The notes under the pieces: model-generated | What the model saw: only the letters and a program-made list of their open reading frames with translations | Databases searched by the model: none | Told to the model about the DNA's origin: nothing | Program-made: the position numbers and the translations under genes | From: Paenibacillus sp. FSL R5-0912 | GTDB lineage: Bacteria; Bacillota; Bacilli; Paenibacillales; Paenibacillaceae | Assembly: GCF_000758605.1 (NCBI RefSeq) | Contig: NZ_CP009282.1 | Coordinates: 6,510,001 to 6,574,000, forward strand | DNA length: 64,000 bases | Direction: 5' to 3' | In this document: positions 35,830 through 44,068 of the stretch, in pieces | Layout: the number at the start of each line of letters is the position of its first letter | Position numbering within the stretch: position 1 is the first letter of the stretch

Positions 35830-36056
35830 TTCCCTTCAGCCATACCTGGCCTTATGATATTATTCTGGGAGACATGTACGTACAATATTGCCCGTTCTGC
35901 GACCAGGAGAATGTTCTTCTGCCTATGAAGCCCAAAGAGCTGCAAATCGTGCGTGACGGCAAAAAAAAGCTGCTGGTCTTCCCCTGCTGCAGTGCCAGCC
36001 CCACGGTCATCGACAATGACGGGGACTATTTGCTATTCGATCGGGCTGTCCGCTAA
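35826..36056 (+). CDS. Small cysteine-rich protein, coupled to yycC
   Basis: 76 residues, start ATG 35826 overlapping the upstream stop. It has a CPFC pair (YVQYCPFCDQEN) and a CC pair (LVFPCCSASPT), which together look like a small zinc-binding fold. No membrane segment. I do not recognise a named family. Followed by a terminator, so the yycC-like gene and this one form a two-gene operon. Confidence 0.75.
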   Translation: MIPFSHTWPYDIILGDMYVQYCPFCDQENVLLPMKPKELQIVRDGKKKLLVFPCCSASPTVIDNDGDYLLFDRAVR

Positions 36057-36098
36057 GCAGCGGAAGACAGTTCCCCCCGGCTTCAGTCACCAAATACC

Positions 36099-36132
36099 AG
36101 GCGTATGAGGAGTTTTCTCTTCTACGCCTTTT
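36099..36132 (+). terminator. Probable terminator after the yycC-like operon
   Basis: AGGCGTA (36099-36105) pairs with TACGCCT and is followed by TTTTC. A second perfect hairpin, GGTCCGGA-TGAC-TCCGGACC (36136-36155), stands immediately behind. Confidence 0.65.
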
Positions 36133-36185
36133 CGGGGTCCGGATGACTCCGGACCGACCGACATTCATAATCCAAGTGCGGTTCT

Positions 36186-36890
36186 CTATGTAGCCGACGG
36201 AAGGCCGTCCGGATCAATCTCTTCTCCGCGCATCTGCTCCCGCAGAATGGCCCACTGTTCACGTGAAGCGCGGATCATAGCCGCATCCACAATTCTCTGG
36301 TCATTAATCACACGGGAGAACCACCTCACAGCCATAGCGAAATCGCCGACACGGCGGTTAAGCTCCCCGATCAGATACATCAGACGGGCATCATTTCCTC
36401 CCGAGGAATCATTCTCGAACACCTTCACATACTCATCAAGCGAGTAACGCAAGAAACGCTGCTCCTGTACCATATCCCCTTGATAGCGGTATAGCCAGGC
36501 AATATGGTGCAGCAGACTTGCAATGATCCGTTCCTTGTCCTTGATGCTTTGTGCGCAGATCAGGGCCAGCTTGTAAGTCTCCAGAGCGACCTCCCAGCTG
36601 CGCTTGTCCCCAAAGTCACGGGTTACCCAGCGTCTGCCCACCTGCGCTTCGAAAGATTTGCGCTGCCATTCCACCAGTTTGTCTGCTGAATTCTCCGTGG
36701 ATGCGAACCCGCACTTCGGACAGACACGTACAACATAATAGTCAGGATTCTCATCCTTGTAATACGAGCAGAAATCAGCATCACGGCGGATGGCTTTTTT
36801 GAGACTGGGACGTACTCTGGATGTTGAAAATTCATGTTCGCAGTTGCAGCATACAACCTTAATTGAATACAGGGGGATTAATTCCGGCAA
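36186..36890 (-). CDS. DUF2225 family protein
   Basis: 234 residues. The N-terminus has two zinc-ribbon-like cysteine pairs (KVVCCNCEHEF and RVCPKCGF). The rest is helical and TPR-like (about residues 95-215: repeated helices such as LHHIAWLYRYQGD, IGELNRRVGDFAMAVRWFSRVI). This matches DUF2225, found widely in Firmicutes, function unknown. The TPR-like part suggests protein binding. 27 bases downstream of the hemoglobin gene on the same strand. Confidence 0.87.
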   Translation of the reverse strand: MPELIPLYSIKVVCCNCEHEFSTSRVRPSLKKAIRRDADFCSYYKDENPDYYVVRVCPKCGFASTENSADKLVEWQRKSFEAQVGRRWVTRDFGDKRSWEVALETYKLALICAQSIKDKERIIASLLHHIAWLYRYQGDMVQEQRFLRYSLDEYVKVFENDSSGGNDARLMYLIGELNRRVGDFAMAVRWFSRVINDQRIVDAAMIRASREQWAILREQMRGEEIDPDGLPSAT

Positions 36891-36917
36891 AACGCCCTCA
36901 TCCTTTCACAGCAGCTC

Positions 36918-37301
36918 TTATTCATGGGGCATATTGACAAAATGATGCGCAGGACCCGCCAGCCGGCTTAGTACGAACGAACGCAGCGGCTCTTCCACAC
37001 CGGTCTCTTCAAGTGCGGCCTTCATGCAGTTCAGCCAGTCATCCGCCCGTTCCGGAGTGATGGGAATATGCATATGCCTGGCTCTCATCATGGGATGGCC
37101 GTGCTGCTCCGAATAAAGGGCAGGACCACCAAAAAACTGGCTTAGAAACTGATATTGCTTCTCCAGTACAGGAGTAATATCTTCGGGAAATAACGGACTT
37201 AGCTGCGGGTGGAGCTGTACCTTGGAGTAGAACACTTCCACCAGACGGTGAACTCCCTCGGCACCTCCCAGGTTGTCAAATAGACTCTCATTCGAATTCA
37301 T
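36918..37301 (-). CDS. Truncated hemoglobin (group II, YjbI-like)
   Basis: 127-residue oxygen- or NO-binding globin of the 2/2 fold. Visible are LFDNLGGAEGVHRLVEVFY, FFGGPALYSEQHGHPMMRARHMHIPIT with the proximal His in RHMHIP, and the C-terminal LAGPAHHFVN. Length is normal. Group II globins protect against nitric oxide and peroxide or assist respiration. In Bacillus the homologue sits beside yjbH; here the neighbour is DUF2225 instead. Confidence 0.93.
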   Translation of the reverse strand: MNSNESLFDNLGGAEGVHRLVEVFYSKVQLHPQLSPLFPEDITPVLEKQYQFLSQFFGGPALYSEQHGHPMMRARHMHIPITPERADDWLNCMKAALEETGVEEPLRSFVLSRLAGPAHHFVNMPHE

Positions 37302-37415
37302 TGGAGGCTTCAGCCTTCTTCCCTTTTAATCTGATAAGCAGTTATTTTATTATACCAAAAAATAAGCTCGACAGTTATCCCTGCCTTAAGACATGCACCC
37401 TAAGGGAAAAAACAC

Positions 37416-37446
37416 AAAAAAAGGCGCCAAACCTAAGTTCAGCGCT
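37416..37446 (-). terminator. Terminator after the 31-residue membrane peptide gene
   Basis: On the minus strand, GCGCTGAAC pairs with GTTTGGCGC, followed by seven T (37416-37422). It lies 16 bases after the stop of the small ORF, supporting that ORF as a transcribed unit. Confidence 0.75.
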
Positions 37447-37461
37447 CGTTAACTACTGTAG

Positions 37462-37557
37462 TCAGTAAGTTCTAAATTCTTCATCACCAGGCGGGACAAG
37501 AGAGACCCGGATTACATATACAAAAGCACAAACAAGAACTCCGGCAACTACACTCAT
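37462..37557 (-). CDS. 31-residue single-pass membrane peptide
   Basis: A short frame beginning at ATG 37557 (alternative ATG 37563). The peptide starts MSVVAGVLVCAFVYVIRVS, one hydrophobic segment, and ends in a polar tail (VPPGDEEFRTY). A ribosome-like GGAG lies eight bases upstream and a good terminator follows the stop. I know no family. Small membrane peptides can modulate larger membrane complexes or act as toxins; nothing here decides which. Confidence 0.5.
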   Translation of the reverse strand: MSVVAGVLVCAFVYVIRVSLVPPGDEEFRTY

Positions 37558-37731
37558 CACCATCACTCCATCCCTTAAATCATTCTTGATCAAATGTGCA
37601 TTATTTAATTTTTATAGTATCATAATTCCGGTGAAAAAGCACCGGTAAATGTAACCGCTTTCCGTGTTATTTTTGTGCTGTTTGTCCCACTTCCGGCATA
37701 CAACTAAGCATAGAATTGGAGGTGCCACCCG

Positions 37732-38982
37732 ATGACACTGAACAAAATTGCCGGTCCGCTGCTCGGTATCGTGCTGGCGGCCTGCATGCTGCTGATGCTG
37801 ATCCATCCGTCCAGCTCTCTGGATGCGGCACTTCGCGGGCTAGCCGTCTGGTGGGACGTGCTGTTTCCTTCATTGTTCCCCTTCTTCGTCATTTCCGAAA
37901 TCATGCTGGGCTTTGGCATCGTCCATCTCTTCGGGGCGCTGCTTGATCCGCTTATGCGCCCCCTCTTCAATATACCCGGCAGCGGCGGATTCGTGGCTGC
38001 CATGGGATATGTGTCAGGATATCCCGTCGGCGCCAAATTAACCGCCAAGCTGCGGGAGCAGGGAATGATCAGCAAGGTGGAAGGGGAACGGCTGGTGGCC
38101 TTCACCACTTCCTCAGACCCTATTTTCCTGCTTGGCGCCGTATCCGTCGGATTCTTCCATGATGCCTCCCTCGGGCTTATCCTCGCCCTTGCCCATTACG
38201 GGGGCGGATTCATCGTCGGCCTGCTGATGTCATTTCATGGCCGCAGCAGGACCGGGGACTCCGGGACAGCTCCCGCTACGCCCGCAGCACCCTCATCTGC
38301 AGCCCCGTCAGGACCAAGTTACGGCAGACTGCGCACCGCGATGAATGCCATGGCTGAAGCCCGCCGTAAAGACGGCCGAAGTCTCGGCGAACTGCTTAGG
38401 AACGCCATCCAGTCCTCGCTGCAGCTTATTATTGTCGTTGGAGGGCTGGTAGTATTCTTCAATGTGCTGATGGAGCTGCTTGCCCGCGCCGGAATTATGT
38501 CCATGCTGTTCAGTACCACCGGACAGCTGCTGTCCCTGGCCGGATTACCGCCGGGGCTCTCAGCCGCTCTGGTCAGCGGGTTATTCGAGGTGACACTCGG
38601 TGCCCGCTCGGCCGGAGAAGCGGCTGCAGGAATTCCGCTGCAGTTCAAGGTAACCGCTGCAGCATTTATCCTCTCCTGGGGAGGATTATCCGTTCACGCC
38701 CAGGTAGCCAGTATACTGAATGGCACCGGACTGCGTTACCTTCCCTTTATGATCGCACGGTTAGTGCATGCCCTCCTCTCTGCCGGACTTGTTCTTCTGC
38801 TCTGGAAGCCGGTGGTCAGCTCAGGACTGGCCGGACAGTGGGGTGCGCTGCCCGTTGCCTCCGGACTGGCTTCACCGGATTCGGCTCTGTTCAGCAGCAT
38901 CAGCCTGCTCTGCCTGCTGCTGGCCTGTATGCTTGTGCTGTCGCTGCTGATGCTGCTGGCGGGCAGGCTGCGGCGTTTTTAA
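37732..38982 (+). CDS. ylbJ: Sporulation integral membrane protein YlbJ
   Basis: 416-residue polytopic protein of the YlbJ type (nucleoside-recognition/Gate domains), needed for spore cortex formation in Bacillus. About eight to ten membrane segments, with the conserved SGYPVGAKLTAKLREQGMIS block near the first third and AGIPLQFKVTAAAFILSWGGLSVHAQV in the last third. A long Pro/Ala/Ser linker (APATPAAPSSAAPSG) sits in the middle loop. Start ATG with GGAGGTG upstream. Single gene. Confidence 0.92.
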   Translation: MTLNKIAGPLLGIVLAACMLLMLIHPSSSLDAALRGLAVWWDVLFPSLFPFFVISEIMLGFGIVHLFGALLDPLMRPLFNIPGSGGFVAAMGYVSGYPVGAKLTAKLREQGMISKVEGERLVAFTTSSDPIFLLGAVSVGFFHDASLGLILALAHYGGGFIVGLLMSFHGRSRTGDSGTAPATPAAPSSAAPSGPSYGRLRTAMNAMAEARRKDGRSLGELLRNAIQSSLQLIIVVGGLVVFFNVLMELLARAGIMSMLFSTTGQLLSLAGLPPGLSAALVSGLFEVTLGARSAGEAAAGIPLQFKVTAAAFILSWGGLSVHAQVASILNGTGLRYLPFMIARLVHALLSAGLVLLLWKPVVSSGLAGQWGALPVASGLASPDSALFSSISLLCLLLACMLVLSLLMLLAGRLRRF

Positions 38983-39062
38983 CTTGATTCAAATATTGTG
39001 TTCCGGGTCAAGATTGATTATGATCGGTGTATGACTGAATCATACAAAGGAGCCTGTACATC

Positions 39063-39860
39063 TTGAGATATTATGTTCTGGACCGCGGAGATGAATTGTC
39101 CATCCAACTAGCGGAGCAATTTCACAAGCTGGCGGCGGAGCGGGATTTGGAGCTGGATGCCAAGTCTCCGGAAATTGTGATATCGATCGGCGGGGACGGC
39201 ACCATGCTGCATGCTTTCCATACGTTTATCGACCAGATTCCAGATTTGGCTTTTGTCGGTGTGCATACCGGGCATCTGGGCTTCTATGCGGACTGGCAAG
39301 CTGAAGAGCTGCCGACCCTGATTGATTATATGTGCGGAGATATTGGGCCGCATAATCCACGTATGGTGCAGTATCCGCTCCTTGAACTGGAAATTCACAA
39401 GAAGTCCGGTTCAAGCTCGCATATTGCCCTGAACGAATTCACACTTAAAGGCGTAGACGGAACGGTTGTCATCCAGATTGATATTAACGATGTAACCTTC
39501 GAAATGTTCCGCGGTGACGGCATTTGCATCTCTACCCCCTCCGGCAGTACCGCTTATAACAAAAGTCTGGGAGGCGCCATGGTGCATCCCACGATTGAGG
39601 CGCTGCAGATTTCGGAGATTGCTTCGATTAATAACCGGGTATTCCGCACGATGGGTTCACCTCTGCTGCTGCCCAAGCATCATCACTGCGATATTTTCTC
39701 GCGCAAGGATCAGCGTCTGCTGCTGACCGTGGACCATAACAATATTCCTGTGGATGACCTGATCTCTGTACGTTGTCAGGTGTCCGACAAAAAAATCAGT
39801 TTTGCCCGGTACCGCCCTTTCCCTTTCTGGAACCGTGTCCGTGAAGCGTTTCTAGTGTAG
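39063..39860 (+). CDS. nadK: NAD kinase
   Basis: 265-residue enzyme that makes NADP from NAD and ATP or polyphosphate. It shows the signature SIGGDGTMLHAF (GGDGT, near residue 42), NEFTLKG and TPSGSTAYNKSLGG. TTG start at 39063 with AAGGAG upstream. The size is that of the short NadK/PpnKB type of bacilli. Single gene followed by a modest terminator. Confidence 0.95.
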   Translation: MRYYVLDRGDELSIQLAEQFHKLAAERDLELDAKSPEIVISIGGDGTMLHAFHTFIDQIPDLAFVGVHTGHLGFYADWQAEELPTLIDYMCGDIGPHNPRMVQYPLLELEIHKKSGSSSHIALNEFTLKGVDGTVVIQIDINDVTFEMFRGDGICISTPSGSTAYNKSLGGAMVHPTIEALQISEIASINNRVFRTMGSPLLLPKHHHCDIFSRKDQRLLLTVDHNNIPVDDLISVRCQVSDKKISFARYRPFPFWNRVREAFLV

Positions 39861-39923
39861 AATTTCTGGGGAATAGAAGGATATCCGAACCAAATGATAC
39901 GTCTGCTATCCATTGCTCTTACA

Positions 39924-39953
39924 GCCGGAGATGCCCCGCCTCTCCGGCTTTAT
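39924..39953 (+). terminator. Probable terminator after nadK
   Basis: AGCCGGAGA and TCTCCGGCT form a 9-bp stem followed by only three T and an AT-rich tail. Weak tail, good position. Confidence 0.6.
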
Positions 39954-40004
39954 CATGCCGCCTGTCCGGAGTCCTACTACCTCCGGAGCATCGTTCACAA
40001 GAAA

Positions 40005-40034
40005 TGGACAGAGGGAATTTTCAGATGGTATAAT
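40005..40034 (+). promoter_or_regulatory. Sigma-A promoter of the stalk-domain gene
   Basis: TGGACA (40005-40010) and TATAAT (40029-40034) with an 18-base spacer, 44 bases before the TTG start at 40078. Confidence 0.75.
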
Positions 40035-40077
40035 GAACCTATTTTACAAAGTTTGCTAATTAAAAGGAGAGAATCTA

Positions 40078-41259
40078 TTGAAAAAACTACTATCCCTCAT
40101 TGGCGTGAGCCTGCTGGCCCTCGTACTGGCCGTTCCCGCCTTTGCAGCAGAGAAACCTATCAAAGTCTACATAAACAACAGCAATCTTACCTTCACCGCC
40201 GGAACCCCTTATCTGAAGGATAATACGGTGCTGGTGCCTTTCCGGGTTATATTCGAGAAGCTCGGGCTGCAGGTGCTATGGGATTCCAAGACTGGAACTG
40301 TTACAGGGACAGGGACAGGCCTGAATATCAGCCTTAAGGTCGGCAGCAAACGTGCTACTGTCAACGGTACCGTCAAGCAGCTTACGGTTGCTCCGGTTTC
40401 TTCGGCAGGTACAACTTACATACCGCTGCGTTTCATAGCTGAAGCCACCGGCGGAACAGCCGTCTGGGATTCAGCCAGCCGGAGCGTGAAAATTACCGTA
40501 CCGCAATCCTCCTCCAGCGATGAGAAGGATATTACAGCACTCATTCAATTATCCAATAAATATTATAATGAAGAAAAAGCCATCAGCTTCTACTCCCTGG
40601 TAGATTCCGAATCCGACAATATGGAATCTGTAACGGATATGAATTCCCTGTTCGAGCTGTACGACCTCAAGAATACTATTAAAAGCCTTAAGATTCTGAG
40701 TCTTGCCGGAGACGAGGCTACTGTCTACACTGTCGAAAGCTCGGTTAGAACTGGCGGATATTATATCCCGGATGAGCAGTTCGAATATTTGTACACACTG
40801 GTCCGTAAGGACGGGTCCTGGAAAATCTCCGGAATGGAGGTACAGGAATCCACAGTGCTGCTTACACGTGAACAAGGCATGAAGCAGGCGGTGCTTCCAC
40901 AGAATGACGCCACAGTAATCAAGGATAATCTCAGCAAATATTATCAGAATATGACTACCCAGAATGTTGATGGAACCCAGGCACTAATGACCTCTTACGG
41001 TGAGGAATATGACGCTGCCAGTGCAGCCGATCTGCAGGATCTGTTCGATTCCTATGATCTCAGCTACTCGCTGACGAATGCGAATATCTACTATTATGGG
41101 GCCGACGAAGCTGCCGTCTACACGGAAGTCTCTATTAAAGACGGTGAATCGGGAGAGAGCTACACCCAGTCCCTCATCTTCATTCTGAGCAAATCGGAAA
41201 GCGGCGCATGGACCATTGACGACACTTATCACATCAGCTTTGATAGTGCGCAATCCTAG
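40078..41259 (+). CDS. Secreted stalk-domain protein with duplicated C-terminal domain
   Basis: 393 residues, TTG start with AAAGGAG. A Sec signal peptide is present (KKLLSLIGVSLLALVLAVPAFA, cut after AFA). Residues about 30-140 hold the copper-amine-oxidase N-terminal-like stalk domain, with its repeated VLVPFR and YIPLRFIAEATGG halves. Two similar NTF2-like units follow (about 150-265 and 278-390); each has a LFELYDL/LFDSYDL block and ends in a KDGSWKI/SGAWTI beta strand. The stalk domain is a wall-associated module, not an enzyme. It lies 23-35 bases upstream of the S41 protease, which carries a similar stalk-like C-terminus, so both probably work in the cell wall. Confidence 0.82.
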   Translation: MKKLLSLIGVSLLALVLAVPAFAAEKPIKVYINNSNLTFTAGTPYLKDNTVLVPFRVIFEKLGLQVLWDSKTGTVTGTGTGLNISLKVGSKRATVNGTVKQLTVAPVSSAGTTYIPLRFIAEATGGTAVWDSASRSVKITVPQSSSSDEKDITALIQLSNKYYNEEKAISFYSLVDSESDNMESVTDMNSLFELYDLKNTIKSLKILSLAGDEATVYTVESSVRTGGYYIPDEQFEYLYTLVRKDGSWKISGMEVQESTVLLTREQGMKQAVLPQNDATVIKDNLSKYYQNMTTQNVDGTQALMTSYGEEYDAASAADLQDLFDSYDLSYSLTNANIYYYGADEAAVYTEVSIKDGESGESYTQSLIFILSKSESGAWTIDDTYHISFDSAQS

Positions 41260-41294
41260 CATTTCAAAAATATATCAAAAGGATGTATGAACTT

Positions 41295-42746
41295 ATGAAA
41301 TCAGCCAGAATCCTTACTGCAGCCCTCAGCGGCTGCTTGGCTTTATCCATCGCCTGGGCTCCTGCCGCTTCGGCCGCAGACGCTGCTGCTTCCACTGAAG
41401 CTGTGCAATCCTCCAAAACGGATATCATCAATGAAATTATGGAGTATCTTGAGTACTACAATGTGGAGGGTATTGATCAGGATACGCTTATCCGTGGTGC
41501 GATTGACGGCATGGTAAGTACGCTGGATGATCCCTACAGCCAATATTTCGATCAGGCGGAAGCTGCGGACTTCGGCCATGCGGTTGATCTGGAATATGTC
41601 GGCATCGGCGTCCGGCTCGTATATACGCCCAAAGAACTCTACATTGAAGAGGTGATGAGCGGTTCCCCCGCAGAGAAAGCCGGTTTGAAACGCGGGGATA
41701 CCATTCTTAAGATCAACGGTGTACGGGTAGATGATACGGCAGGCGATGAGCTTGCCGGCGCGTCTGGCACGAAGGTCTCTCTGCTGATCCAGCGGAACGG
41801 CGTTAGCAAATCCTACAGCGTTACCCGCAGTGAAATTACCACAACATCCGTTACCGGCACAATTATCGGGTCCAAGGTTGCCTATATTGCCATCAACGGC
41901 TTCACACAGACCGCTGACGAAGAGTTCTCCACAGCGCTGGATAAAATGCGGGCAGCCGGAATGAAGTCACTGGTGCTCGATCTGCGTGACAATACAGGCG
42001 GCTACATGGATAGCGCCCAGAACATTGCCGCCAAGTTTATGGATGCCGGTATTATGATGTACACCTCCGATCAGAGCGGCGTACTGACACCTGTAACGAT
42101 CACAAGCGGCAGCAAAATCGGTGTTCCCGTTGTTGTACTGACCAATGAATACACCGCCAGTGCTTCCGAAGCTTTGACCGGGGCACTCCGCGACAACAAA
42201 CTGGCTACAATCGTCGGTACCCGTTCGTACGGCAAGGCGCGGATTCAGAGTCTGATTCCTATGTCGGACGGCGGCGAGCTGAAGCTGACAACGATGAAGT
42301 ATCTGACTCCAAGCAAAGAGGATTTCAACCACATCGGACTCGCTCCTGATATTGAGATCAAGGGAAAAACGGCCCAGCTGATCACCGCTCTGCAAATCGC
42401 CGGACTGACCGGAATCACAGCCTCCGGTGACAATCATATTCTCGATATCGACGGTGCTGCTTTTGCCGGAAATGTCGGTCTGATCAAGCAGGGGGATAAA
42501 GTCTATGCCTCCTCCCGCGTACTGTCCGCGCTTGTAGAGAGTGAAGTAACCTGGGACGCGAAGAACAAGAAGGTGCTGATTACGACTGGAGCCGGCAAAA
42601 GCTCCGGATTCACCCTGGCCGCCAAAGAGGCGCTATACCAGGACGGCGAAACCTTCATCGAGCTGGGTGCCTTCAAGAAGAAGTTCCCGCTGCTTACGTG
42701 GAGCTACAACGCTGCCCAGAATCAGCTGAAATTATCGGTTAAATAA
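41295..42746 (+). CDS. S41 family C-terminal processing peptidase with PDZ and stalk-like domains
   Basis: Exported serine protease of the CtpA type. It has a signal peptide (KSARILTAALSGCLALSIAW, cut near ASA). A dimerisation/cap region follows, then a PDZ domain (YVGIGVRLVYTPKELYIEEV to about residue 165). The protease core has catalytic Ser in TASASEALTGALRDN and Lys in TRSYGKARIQS. The last about 110 residues resemble a copper-amine-oxidase-type stalk domain (VTWDAKNKKVLITTG, FIELGAFKKKFPLLTW). An alternative ATG at 41283 exists, but the signal sequence begins best at 41295. Operon with the stalk protein upstream; it may process wall-associated proteins. Confidence 0.9.
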   Translation: MKSARILTAALSGCLALSIAWAPAASAADAAASTEAVQSSKTDIINEIMEYLEYYNVEGIDQDTLIRGAIDGMVSTLDDPYSQYFDQAEAADFGHAVDLEYVGIGVRLVYTPKELYIEEVMSGSPAEKAGLKRGDTILKINGVRVDDTAGDELAGASGTKVSLLIQRNGVSKSYSVTRSEITTTSVTGTIIGSKVAYIAINGFTQTADEEFSTALDKMRAAGMKSLVLDLRDNTGGYMDSAQNIAAKFMDAGIMMYTSDQSGVLTPVTITSGSKIGVPVVVLTNEYTASASEALTGALRDNKLATIVGTRSYGKARIQSLIPMSDGGELKLTTMKYLTPSKEDFNHIGLAPDIEIKGKTAQLITALQIAGLTGITASGDNHILDIDGAAFAGNVGLIKQGDKVYASSRVLSALVESEVTWDAKNKKVLITTGAGKSSGFTLAAKEALYQDGETFIELGAFKKKFPLLTWSYNAAQNQLKLSVK

Positions 42747-42780
42747 TTGGATTTCATAGCTAAAATACAGCACTAACATC

Positions 42781-42820
42781 GAAAGAGTCCCTCCAGCCAT
42801 ATGGCTGAAGGGACTCTTTC
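42781..42820. terminator. Bidirectional terminator between the S41 gene and yutD
   Basis: GAAAGAGTCCCT...AGGGACTCTTTC with an inner CAGCC-ATAT-GGCTG: a near-perfect 40-base palindrome. It lies 34 bases after the S41 stop. Confidence 0.8.
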
Positions 42821-42912
42821 AGTTATCAGCAGCGTCTAAGCGACACTGCCGGGAAATGCACCGAAACAACGGAGAAAACCTGTAGAATACCCGCACCGGG
42901 AACAAGCGTTGC

Positions 42913-43695
42913 CTACCCTTGGCTGTTATTCGGATTCTGGCTGCTCTGGTGATCCTGTTTGTTTTGATTGTTTTGATTATTCTGGTTATCCTGCTTGCTC
43001 TGGTTGTTCTGTCTGTTGGGACTGTTCTCTCTGTTTTCTTTGTTCTGCTTATTTGAGTTACCTTGATTGCCACCCTGATTCCCCTGCTGCTGGCCTCTGC
43101 CCTGGAACTCTTTATGGTTCTTCTTGCCTTGCTCCTTGTTGCGGTGATTCCGGCTCTGGTGCTCACGCACAGGTCTGTCTTTGGCAGCATGCTCCCGGCC
43201 TGAACCGCCTGCGTTATCCTTATCCCGGTTCCCTGCCTTAGACGGGGATTCGCGGTGATCTTTCACATTCCCTGCCGGCTCGGCAGACTCCTGCTCCAGT
43301 TCTTCCTCCGTTCCCGGTTCAGGAACTTCCTTTATCAGAATATCCTTGAAGGTTCCCTCCTGCGGAGCCTCCTTCAGCTTGTGCAGTACAAAATACGCAC
43401 AGCCAAAATTACAGTATTCATTAATATAATCCACCATGCCTGAAATAGCCGTATCCCGGTTCACCTTGGGGTGATTATCCCGGTAGAAGCCTTTCAGACG
43501 CAATTGGCTGTACCCCCAGTCGCCGATAATATAATCGTAGCGATCCAGCACCTCGCTGTATCTACCGCGAAATGCTTCCGGGTTCCAGCCGTCCTTATGA
43601 TCGAGCATGAGCTCGTAACCTTTTCCACCTATAACGATCAAGCGTGTGTCGCCTGCCTTTCTATGAGAGGGTTTGAGGCGTTGATAAGCCGTCAT
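42913..43695 (-). CDS. YutD-like protein (DUF1027) with long low-complexity tail
   Basis: 260 residues. The first about 110 match YutD/DUF1027: RLIVIGGKGYELMLDHKDGWN, YDYIIGDWGYSQLRLKGFY and CNFGCAYFVLHKLKE. The remaining about 150 are low-complexity, rich in Asn, Gln, Lys, Gly and Arg (NQNNQNNQNKQDHQSSQNP type). The usual protein is near 100 residues, so the tail is an addition in this lineage. YutD function is unknown. The neighbouring lipA and lytH genes match the order in Bacillus. The tail may be disordered and bind nucleic acid or protein; inference. Confidence 0.88.
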   Translation of the reverse strand: MTAYQRLKPSHRKAGDTRLIVIGGKGYELMLDHKDGWNPEAFRGRYSEVLDRYDYIIGDWGYSQLRLKGFYRDNHPKVNRDTAISGMVDYINEYCNFGCAYFVLHKLKEAPQEGTFKDILIKEVPEPGTEEELEQESAEPAGNVKDHRESPSKAGNRDKDNAGGSGREHAAKDRPVREHQSRNHRNKEQGKKNHKEFQGRGQQQGNQGGNQGNSNKQNKENRENSPNRQNNQSKQDNQNNQNNQNKQDHQSSQNPNNSQG

Positions 43696-43705
43696 TCCGC
43701 GGGAT

Positions 43706-43809
43706 TTTGAATTTCCGGCCGCTGTTGTTGTCTGATTTCTTCATTTCAAACCGCTGGGCGGTTGAAGTCAGCCAACAAAGGCGGACGCTATCGCTCCTAC
43801 AATTTCAAA
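43706..43809. repeat. Dispersed hairpin repeat family A, copy 2
   Basis: 104-bp relative of 17396-17500. Shared blocks include TTCCGGCCGCTGTTGT, GATTTCTT, ACAAAGGCGGACGCTA and CGCTCCTACA. The inner hairpin here is ACCGC-TGG-GCGGT, so the loop changed while the stem was kept. It lies just upstream of the yutD start, between yutD and lipA. Confidence 0.85.
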
Positions 43810-44068
43810 ATCCCTCTCCATGACTCCATCAACGTGAGGGGGTGGGTAACCGCAAACCCCAGAACCTCGTCGCTATCGCAACATCGGTTCTTTGCCCCTT
43901 TATTACAACACTAAACTAAAAAATAAAAGGCTTAAAGCTTAGACCTTAAAACAAAAACCTATCCCCTGTGACTCCGTCACGAGGCAAATTTGCACAGCAA
44001 ATTTTGGTAAAGACTAAACATTATAGAAAGCACACAAGATAAAGCACGAGATAAACCAAAGGCCCCAC
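43810..44068. other. AT-rich spacer between repeat A and lipA
   Basis: About 260 bases with no supported gene. An AGAACC/GGTTCT inverted repeat (around 43861-43896) is followed by A-rich sequence with little structure. I see no terminator with a proper T-run for lipA. Confidence 0.45.

Noticed and set aside
37650..37663. cre-like TGTAACCGCTTTCC upstream of ylbJ
   Set aside because: A chance match to a loose consensus beside a sporulation gene with no sugar link; the last base also mismatches.
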